Shown here in pieces: positions 55,619 through 64,000 of a stretch of DNA of 64,000 bases. The notes below the pieces were generated by a model, which was not told the DNA's origin, ran no database searches, and saw only the letters and a list, made by a program, of their open reading frames with translations. How positions within the stretch are numbered: the stretch's first letter is position 1; each line of letters opens with the position of its first letter. The position numbers were made by a program, and so were the translations under genes. Source of the stretch: Coix lacryma-jobi var. lacryma-jobi (taxonomy: Eukaryota; Streptophyta; Magnoliopsida; Poales; Poaceae); contig CM019826.1 of assembly GCA_009763385.1 (NCBI GenBank), forward strand, positions 96,146,848-96,210,847, in the 5' to 3' direction.

Positions 55619-56385
55619 CTGTAAGAAGTTTATCCACATAGGTTTCATTAGCTTGAGAACAACTTTTATTAAGGAAAACGGGACGGATAACATAAGGAAG
55701 GAAGATTAATGCAAAGTTATATGATCATGATGCATGTGCGCAACATACGTCCTCACTGTCTACAATCTAACGGCTAGACGGTGGCGTACAACGTTCGCTC
55801 ATAGCGTTAACTAGACGTACTATACGTTCGCAAGTTAGCGTACCTGCAAAAGACCATTTCAGCCCTGCCAACAGTATGAATATCATGCATTGCTGAAAGT
55901 AAATCTAATACTAACTTAGGCGCACACCCAGTATACGCGTAAGTAGTATATGCACCCATAAAATTAAATACTCCCGCAATCAATACTTTCACATATACAT
56001 GTGTGTAACAGGTATAATTCCGGTACCATTCAAGCACATCCCTAGATTGGCGGTGTCCAATCATGCTCTCACAACTCACTTATTACCTTTGCGTAGAGGC
56101 AATTGATCCATTACATTATTATTCCGAAGAATAGCACCCATACAATTTCACCTTTGACGTATGGACGACAGAAAACAACAGAATTTAAATATGATGCACG
56201 ACCCCCAAGTTAGTACTTAAATAGCACCTAAAAACTACTGGGCATAAGGACTTGATCACTGGCACACCTTAATCTTTATCAATAAGATTTTCAAATCCTA
56301 TTATATCTTATAAGTTTTGGCAAATAAAATTCTGATTTGAAAATACGATTTTTCAAATACACTCATGAACAGTAACGCCAACCAT
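55619..56385 (-). other. Element A untranslated leader
   Basis: About 770 bp between primer site and the extra ORF, AT-rich. The acceptor-like TTCTTACAG just before the ATG suggests a leader intron. A 90-codon frame at 55807-56079 has no recognised features. Confidence 0.55.
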
Positions 56386-56397
56386 GCTCCGATGCCA
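56386..56397 (-). other. Element A primer-binding site
   Basis: On the minus strand TGGCATCGGAGC begins two bases after the 5' LTR end, a variant of the initiator-Met site TGGTATCAGAGC used by chromoviruses. Confidence 0.75.
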
Positions 56398-56399
56398 GC

Positions 56400-59300
56400 T
56401 GTGACAGAACCGACCAATTATACCAGATTAGCACTGAACCCCGTTTTCACAGAGATTGACAGGTACTTAAGCTCGTACAAACCCGGTAGTCCGGAAATCT
56501 CGAAGGATTTCAAACATTCAACTTTAGCCAAGATCATAATAGATTAGCGTACATGTCCACAAGGTAAATTCAGTTCGCACATAGATCAAATACATCGGAG
56601 TCAACAATTATTACAAACCATAGTTTGGAATTCAAAGCGGAAGCAACATAGTTTTAAAACATAAGTTCATAGTTCACAATACGGTGCCATTGCCTAATCA
56701 GTCCACAAAAGCATCAGGAGAGGATAAGAGATGCCCATGCCCATGGTCTATTTATCACCCGCAATTGGATACAGGCAGTTCTCACAGTAGCCATAGAAGC
56801 ACTGTCCATCTGCAACAACAAGGGATAGAACCCTGAGTACAAGAAGGTACTCAGCTAGACTTACCGTCGTAAACCAAAATAAGGGACACCAAGGAGTATG
56901 CAAGGCTATATCTGGGTTGGCTATGCTTACCTTTTGCATAAAAGCCTTTTCATTATTAAATAATCATCATTAGAGTATTAGCAGTCAGTTTTATGTACTC
57001 AACCTGATTAACTAGATTTGCGCCTGATCTAGAGCAAGCACTTGACTACTTATTCAAGCAAGAGGGACTATTTCATCAATAGCCTTCCAGATTCAGTACC
57101 ATAACCATCTTTAGTTCCATAAGTTACTATGGTAACACATGCCCAGTCAAGTTACTCACTGTCCAGGAGCGATGGCGATTATAATCGATTCCTACCCAGC
57201 TGGGGATAAAATGTCTCACACTCGCCCGGCACATCGGGCTACGGCAGTCGTAAGTTACCAGTCAGGAGAGATTCGAGAACACAACGCGCGGGACGGTCAT
57301 GGGCCCTCCTACACCGAGGGGTATCTCATGCCAGGTCGCTCAAGCTATAACTGCCCACGGTCATGCCAGGTCAATCGGGCCCCGCCTGTCCAGGACCATG
57401 CCAGGTTGCTCAGAATAGTTGCCCACGGTACATATAAGCCCTGGGTGTTAGGCGTCAACATCTCCATCACCGGCTCGAATAACCTACTCGGCTTCACGGG
57501 AGGTACCCGCACCTGCTCCGTTATGTGATTGACGCGTTCAAAATGACTGAGGTGTGCCTTCGTCGGGTCCTAATCGACACAGACGGAAGACTACTAGCAC
57601 ACAGAACCCATGTCCTGCTGCTCCTATCCCCGCCCGATCTCAAATTAATTATCGCATGGTTATTTCCATGATAGCACCAGGCTAGTCATGATCCGTATCC
57701 ACCTATGTGCGGGAGACAGCAAATCACCCGACTTGTACCGGTCTAAGCAGACTAAGCATATAACGGCCTAGACTTAGACTTAACATGGATATCAAGATAA
57801 TAATTGTAGGTGGACAAGGATCAGTAAGTAATGCACCAACGGTATCAATCAACTCCTATAACTTAATGCAACAAACATATCAAGTTAATTCATAATTCAT
57901 TTGCAAACCATAGGAGTGGGATGCTCCGGGCTTGCCTTTTGAAGTCGGAGGGTCGATGGTCGCGGCACTCAGGTAAGTCTTCGACGTCTCCTTCAGTCCT
58001 CTCATCCTGGGTTTCCTCCGGGCACGGCTCCTCCGGCGGCTGCGAGTTCTGGACCTCCACTACCGACCCTGTATGATGCATAGCATGTGTGAATAAAAAA
58101 TGAATGCACATGGGATGCATTGGTGATGCAACATGGAACAAGATAACTCAAGAAATAAGCACATGTCATCTACTTCATTTTCTTCAACAAGGTAGTCAAC
58201 ATCATCCTATTATCACTTAACTACTTGCTACCATTTAATCATTTTATTTAGCCTACAACAGCAACCCACAAATAACAATTTCAGAAAAATCTACAGAAAT
58301 TACTGGAGGTTGACAGCATGCAATCTAGTTTCTTGTCGAAATTTCAGCCATTTGGACTTAAACTCTACTCTCTATGAAAAAGACAAATATTACCATGAAA
58401 AGGTGCTTTGAACTACACACTCTAGCAAAAAGTGTCAAACAACAAATTTCCCATTTTCTACTGAACTTCTTGCACAAGAGAAGTATACAAAATCTTAGGC
58501 TCCAAATTCTTCATATTTTAATTACCACAAATTATACAATAAAACAACATTTAATCATTTTAATTGCTACTGCAAAAATATTTCACAGAACAACCTCATA
58601 TTACATTTTTCCCAGAAACTATTCATCAACACAAACCTAACAAAACAAGAATCACATTTTTTGAGCAATACATAGTTTATTATGCATTTAACAAGATTTC
58701 AGCCTAAACATAAATTAAATACAACTGCACATAAATTTATCACAAACTGGACATATCATATTTCCATGCATAGAACTCATCAAAAACAAACTTAACAAAA
58801 CTTATTTCACTTTTTAGCATCTACAGAACTCAAGAATGAAATTAAACAAAACACAAAAGCATTTCTGAAAACTATTTAAACAAGACCCTGAAAAACCTTT
58901 TTGGCCTAAACTGCTACACACACCCACACTACTGCACCCAAGCCACTGAACAGCGGGCCCCCGAGTCAACCCGCCCCACCTGTCACAACACAGAACAGGG
59001 GAGGTCGTTGACCGTGGCGAAGCTCGCCGACGGCGACCCCTCCGGCGAAACCACCACCACCATTCTACTCCTCTCCTTCTTCCGCACCGATCTATGCTAC
59101 CCACCGGCCCGTCATTGCGACGGACGAAGCTCGCCGTCGAAAATGGCGGACACGGCGGCGCGGCTTTGCTACGCCGGCCGACTCCGGCCACCCCGAGGCC
59201 AACCAACCCCCGATTTCTACTCCGGTGACCCTCACAACCCTAACCCGAGGCTCAGAAGCCAGGGTTCCTGCTTCGAGCACCCGAGACCACGGCCATGCCA

Positions 59301-60515
59301 CTCCGGCGACCATGGCGAGCGGCGGACGGCGGCGTACCACAGTCAACAAACCCTAATCGGCTAAACCAACTCCCCCTTCTACTTTCGCGGACCTCACTGA
59401 CCCTAGAACAGGGGCTAGGACAACACGAAACCCCCGGGAAGGAGGTCGGCCATGGCGAACCGAGCTCGGCGGTCATGGCGGCCATGGTGGGAGCTCGTCC
59501 CGGGGCTCGCCTAGGGCTTTCTACGGGGCGCTAAGGACAGCAAGAGGTGCGGGGGCTCACGGTGAAGCTTTGTGGGTGGTCGGGCTTGCGGTGAGGCGGC
59601 GGGACGGCGGTGAATGGCAGCGAGCGCTCTGTTTTCCCCCTTTTCCGCCCGAGCGCCGGCGAGAGCAGAGAGGAGGCAAAGTGGGAGGATTGAGGCGGCT
59701 CTGGCTGCGCGCGAGGGCGAGCTGGCGGCCTTGTGCTCGTCACGCGCGGCGGGGCGCTGGCTCGGCCGGCCGCGGCACGCCACGTGGCCGAAGATGCCTG
59801 GCGCGGTCGGCCACTGAACTTGCCGATTCAAACTGAATCGGGCGAATCAGTTAAGCCCTGGCCGACTGATGGCCAAAATTCAAACGCGGTTAACTCACTA
59901 ATTACTCGATGAAACGATACACTGTTTGCTCCTTTGGTTAGAGCTATATGCCGGCTACAACTTTGGTTATAGGATCAAGCTTTGGTTTGGCCTAGATTTT
60001 GCTCAAGAAGGCTCCAAAGATCGCTAGACGAAACTGTTTCGACAGTTTAAAGACTTAGGAAATTTTCCAGTCTAAACTCTCACATTCCTGCCTTGTGGGT
60101 CCTAAAACACCTTGTTAAACCCATTTTCATGAGTTGGCCTAAAACAACTTTTGTTCTACTCTAAAATCTACCACTTTTGGTTAAGGGCCCACAGCCATGA
60201 AAAGCTTCTATCAAGGAGGTCTTAGTTAGTCAAACAAAAGGACTCCTAGGGCTCTATTAAGGCAACTAGGGTTAGAGGCTTGGTTAGCAAAGTGACCAAC
60301 ATAAGCCTAGCTTCATTTTGACTCCTCAACAAAGTTAAGCTACTTAGGAACTCAACCACTCCAAAAACAAGTCAAACAAGCATACACCATGCACAACAGT
60401 AAAAAACTATCACATGAAATGACACTTTACAAAAAAATAAAACAAGTGATGATGCTTTCTGCTCATGAGATGTCAAGTTATGCATTTAGGGTTGCTTAAC
60501 ACCAGGGGTGTTACA
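56400..60515 (-). repeat. Element A 5' LTR
   Basis: 4116 bp. On the minus strand it begins TGTAACACCCCTGG and ends GGTTCTGTCACA. The 58523-60515 part pairs with 1-2002; the rest has its partner outside the window. It includes a GC-rich block (about 59000-59830) between AT-rich arms. Long frames inside occur on both strands and lack recognised domains. Confidence 0.85.
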
Positions 60516-61611
60516 CGGACTGTCCACGACTGACAACGGCGGACTGTCCACCGGTCAAACCAAACTCAAAATGCCGAAACGCGCAACCACTGATCTGGCC
60601 GAGCCCCGACGCGTGGACTGTCCGTAGTACAAACGGCGGACTGTCCACGACCACCCAGAGAGGGCGATTTCGATCGCCTCTCTCCCAAATCTTCTCGAAT
60701 CCAAACCAAATCAAAATCCCTTGATCCCAAACATGGAGGGAATGATCCTTAGGTAGTTGGAAGACTATCCCTAAGAAATCATCCGCTCAAATCAACTCTA
60801 ACACCGGGAAATCAAAAGGGAACGTGTAGGAATGAAAAAGTCACCATGAAACATGATTTGACCCGATCTACTTGTTCGTGAGGGTTGAGATGAATTCCTT
60901 TGGTGGAAATTTTCTCCTCACATCAAAGAACAAGATGATTCAAGTGGATTCAAAAAAGACGCAGCGTAGAGGGAGATCGAGCGACAGGAAAATTGAGACA
61001 AAAAGCAAAACGTGAAGAACAACTCAAGAACGCGAATCACAATCTCAATTCCCAGCCGAAATTCATCCCCACGAGGAGACAACGGGAATCCGGTCCCGTT
61101 TCCGCAAAATCCAAATACACAGAGGTATGATTCACCGTCTCTGCGGATCTCAGTAGCTACAACAGGGAATGGGAGAACAGGAAACCCTAAGTGAGAGTAG
61201 CAAATGGCTGAGATGGTTTGGAGGGAGGGGCTGCCTCTCCTAATATAGCCTAATACAATTATTCCCCTTCTACCCTACTGCTAATGAGCGAGAAGGCTAA
61301 CCCTAAGGGTATTCCTGTCCAACTCGAAGTTGATGTCGATCCGACAGCCACGCACGCACATCAGGTAGCTTCGCCTCGACGCGACCTCACCGGATGCCGC
61401 CACGTTCCGCCGCACGCCTTCCATCCTTTTCACGGACCTCCCCCCGGTTTTGAGGCCAAAACCAGGAAACCTGTCATCCATCGGCTAAGTTTTGTGGCCC
61501 AAACTCAGAAAACCGCCAGCACCCAGGTTTTGAGGCCCGAACATGGAAACCGTCCTCAGCCCGAGTTTTGTGGCCCAAACTCGGAAACCGGCTGCACCCA
61601 GGTTTTGAGGC
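60516..61611 (-). repeat. Fragment F: LTR piece of the element C family
   Basis: In reverse it runs parallel to about 15750-17300 of the C LTR: GGACAGTCC motifs (60516-60650), the ATCATCCGCTCAAATC segment (60777-60795), a TATATTAG-like box near 61240, and five stem-loop units (61446-61610). It is clearly more diverged from C than the two C LTRs are from each other. Element A borders it on the left and G on the right, both inside the LTR. Confidence 0.8.
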
Positions 61612-62970
61612 TGTTGACGCTCACTAATGCTCATAATTAACCATCAACTATTGCATCAAATGACACTAAATGAATCACAAAGCATAGTTGTAGGGTTTGA
61701 AACTAACAAGTTCCACGAGTTTTGGTACTCTCACTTATTTTGTAGGACATCATGTTTTTACCATATAAAAGCATCTCAAGTGATGAATTGGAGTACACCA
61801 TTGCGAAGAGCTCGTCGAGACGATCGAAACGGACATATCATGTTGCTATATTCGGAGTCCCGATGAAAAGATATTAATTTTGCAACGAAATCTGCAAAAG
61901 AAGGATCTAGAAGACACCAGAGACACCACGAGGCGGGCCGCCACGTGGGCCCACTGGCCAGACCGACCGGTCCCACCCCAGGACCGACCGGTCGGCCACA
62001 GAGGCCGTTTCGCCTCTGCCTTCTGGAACCGCCTCCTAGAATGCATCTCCACCGTCCCTGAAGTCGGTTTGATCCAACGGTGGGCGATAAACGTGACGCG
62101 GATCGATGACATGGCGATTCCTTGCCCCCTACTCCAGCTCGGGCTATATAAGCAACCTCATACCCCCCTCTTCAGGCATCTCCATCTTCATTATTCATCT
62201 CCAAATCAGAAACTAGGGTTTCAATTAGAAGTAGAGGTCCCTCTAGATGAATCTCTTCTAGTTCATCTAGAATTAGATCTAGTTCTAGTTCTAGTTGTCT
62301 AGTTCATCTAGTTGTAATTAGAGATTGGATTAGAGAGAGGAGAAGGAGAGAGCTGAGGAGGAGCCGGATCTATCGGATCTTCCTCGACATTGTATTGGTG
62401 CAGCATCTAGTTCGTCTTCAAGTAATCTCCAGGTTCTTCATTTACTATTTCCAAGTATTATATTTAATTTCAGTTCTTGCTTTATTTTATTTACTGGATC
62501 TCCGCTCGTATCGAGTGCTCTAATTATTCGAGGTAATTAGAGTAGTAAGCATTAGTGTAGACGTGGTGTCTAGACTAGGGTTTACCTGAGTTTGCACCCA
62601 GCCCCACGGATAGTTGTGGTAGCCCTAGGTGGTGACAGCCCTGACGGCCGACGTACTCCACCACGTTCGGGTTGGTGTTTGTAGGACCATAGTCAGAGCT
62701 TCCTAGCCCCTTTCTCATCCCTTTCTGTGGCTAGTGTTCTGATGTCCCGAAGTAAGTAAAGTTTAGTAAGCCTTTAATTAGATAGACCTGCTTAGAAAAC
62801 CCTCAATCTCTCTCTACCCATATTATCATTCTTTTCTTGGATGTTCTTGATTCTTCTAGTACACTTCACGTTCCCCGTGGAAATCGATACCCTGGAATAC
62901 TCTCGGGTGAAAGCTACATCGGTATTCGTGCGCTTGCGGATTTTTCTGTGTGCGTTTAAAATACCCAACA
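61612..62970 (+). repeat. Element G 5' LTR
   Basis: Starts TGTTGACGCTCACTAATG and ends ATACCCAACA (1359 bp). TATA box TATATAAG at 62145-62152. It contains a perfect palindrome CCGACCGGTCGG at 61984-61995, with a related half upstream, and a run of CTAGTT-like hexamers at about 62250-62315. No partner copy in the window confirms the ends. Confidence 0.78.
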
Positions 62971-62977
62971 AGCTTTC

Positions 62978-62990
62978 TGGCGCCGTTGCC
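62978..62990 (+). other. Element G primer-binding site
   Basis: TGGCGCCGTTGCC lies seven bases after the LTR end; it is a common primer-site sequence of plant Athila/Tat elements. Confidence 0.8.
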
Positions 62991-63100
62991 ACGGAACGGC
63001 AGCTGTTCTAGTTTCGAACCAAGTCGTTCGTGTTTCTTTTCTTTTACCACCTTTATCTTTTACCACCACCTTTACCTCACCACCACACTTCTTACCACAT

Positions 63101-63911
63101 GAATTCCACTCCTATCTATAAATACTCCGCTCCAAAGGGCGAATTGTTGGAGCCACCACCATCATCACATCCTATACTTACTGATGGCTACCATTTCGTC
63201 CTGGCTTTATAGCCATGGTTCTGGAGCAACCCTTCTCTGGCTAGATGATGAAAACCCTCACACCCACCTTCGGGAATTGAGCAATTGTGTTCTTGCTTGT
63301 CTATTGCGGGCATGACACAAAGAGACCATTAAATGGAAATTGTTTCCGTTCTCCCTTTTTGGAAGAGCGAAACAGTGGTATGCTCATAATGTAAGAGGAG
63401 TAGATGGAATTGGGATGAACTTCGAGACAAATTTTGTCTTGCTTTCTTCTTTCCTCTTCCCTCTTTCTCGAATCACTGCCCTTCGAATAGAAGTTCTTAC
63501 CTTTCAACAAAAAGAGAAGGAGTCTATAGGAGCAGCTTGGGCTAGATGTTTATGAGCCTTGTCAACACTGGCCCAAATCTCTCTTTGCCTGAAGACGTTA
63601 TTTTACAACACTTTCATTATGGTCTTAGCAAAGAAGCTGCCCTTTTTCTTGATACCTCTTCGGGAGGATCATTCACTCATAAAACCATTAGCGAAGGAAA
63701 AGCTATCCTTGAAAAAATCCTTGAAAACACTCCTTACACTGGCATTTATGATGAATTCCCCGAAGAAGAAGTCGAGCCCAGCCCCGAACCAAATGATGAA
63801 CGAATAGAGGAGGCACAAGTAACCAAATTAGAAACTTCAATAGATCATTCTCATAATTTGGTCATCGAAAACCCTCTTAATAAGGGAACACAAACCCCAA
63901 CTAGAGGATGA
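63101..63911 (+). pseudogene. Element G gag, N-terminal part
   Basis: Starts MNSTPIYKYSAPKGELLEPP in one frame, which stops near 63212. A capsid-like region follows in other frames: KLFPFSLFGRAKQWYAHNV near 63340, LSRITALRIEVLTFQQKEKE and SIGAAWARCL to 63555, then FMSLVNTGPNLSLPEDVILQ, HYGLSKEAALFLDTSSGGSF and ILEKILENTPYTGIYDEFPE up to 63911. At least three frameshifts. The region to 64000 is its Glu/Pro-rich continuation. Confidence 0.8.
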
Positions 63912-64000
63912 TGAATCATCACCTTTAGAGCTTCCCTTCCAATTCGAGGAAGATATCTTTGAAGATTATGGAAACACCTCGAATTCTCCTATTCAAGCAA

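Larger units (their letters stand above)
1..60515 (-). mobile_element. Element A: Ty3/gypsy chromovirus (Tekay/Del-like), host of the nest
   Basis: On the minus strand the order is 5' LTR (56400-60515), primer-binding site (56386-56397), leader, an extra ORF (from 55618), gag (from 14393), protease, reverse transcriptase, RNase H, integrase and chromodomain (ending 2038), polypurine tract and 3' LTR (1-2002, cut by the window edge). Elements B and C with its passengers interrupt it. The order RT, RNase H, integrase is that of Ty3/gypsy, and the C-terminal chromodomain places it among chromoviruses; the Tekay/Del assignment comes from general protein resemblance and long LTRs. Several in-frame stops show that it is inactive. 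The outer TSD cannot be checked because the left end is outside the window; the five bases right of the element are CGGAC. Confidence 0.9.
61612..64000 (+). mobile_element. Element G: Ty3/gypsy retrotransposon (partial, cut by window end)
   Basis: A 5' LTR with TG...CA ends, a TGGCGCCGTTGCC primer site and the start of gag. The primer site and Gag wording suggest the Athila/Tat branch. The rest lies beyond the window, so its TSD (GAGGC expected from 61607-61611) cannot be checked. Confidence 0.82.

Noticed and set aside
62250..62315. CTAGTT-like hexamer run in the G LTR as a regulatory array
   Set aside because: It looks like simple slippage repeats, and there is no second LTR copy in the window to judge conservation.

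Overview
This window is plant nuclear DNA, most likely from a grass, and it consists entirely of LTR retrotransposons. No host gene was recognised. The evidence is paired long terminal repeats with TG...CA ends, tRNA-type primer-binding sites, polypurine tracts, five-base target-site duplications (TSDs), and decayed gag-pol reading frames of plant Ty1/copia and Ty3/gypsy type. It is a nest of five elements (A to E) between pieces of two more (F and G).

Element A (Ty3/gypsy, Tekay/Del-like chromovirus, minus strand) spans position 1 to 60515. Its 3' LTR is cut by the left window edge (1-2002) and its 5' LTR is 56400-60515. Element B (Ty1/copia, plus strand, 2349-10313, TSD ATAAG) sits in the integrase C-terminus of A. 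Element C (Ty1/copia, SIRE/Opie-like, plus strand, 15370-55225, TSD GATAC) sits in an extra reading frame upstream of A's gag. Element D (Ty3/gypsy, Tat-type, minus strand, 27442-55183) sits in the 3' LTR of C. Element E (Ty3/gypsy, Tat-type, plus strand, 41326-53287, TSD GCGGT) sits in the gag region of D. To the right, A is inserted in a minus-strand LTR fragment of the C family (F, 60516-61611). That fragment is also broken by gypsy element G (61612 to the window end), of which the LTR, primer site and start of gag are visible.

The elements carry the usual protein set (Gag, protease, reverse transcriptase, RNase H, integrase), but every polyprotein is broken by stops or frameshifts, so none looks autonomous. 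D and E have a second RNase H-like domain and antisense genes downstream of pol, as known for the Tat lineage. One short antisense gene in E splices on paper to an intact 99-codon frame.

Three features stand out. First, A has an extra sense ORF between primer site and gag whose protein begins MARTKRTARKSTGGKRP, matching the histone H3 N-terminal tail at 15 of 17 positions; it continues in frame across the C insertion into a coiled coil and an acidic tail. The same element ends pol with a chromodomain. Second, the LTR of E holds three stem-loops with an identical 17-nt loop and three different 8-bp stems. Third, the LTRs of C and F hold an independent array of stem-loops with a near-constant loop and covarying stems, and the D LTR holds 49-bp tandem repeats, each with a 9-bp inverted repeat, in different copy number (11 versus 8) in its two LTRs.
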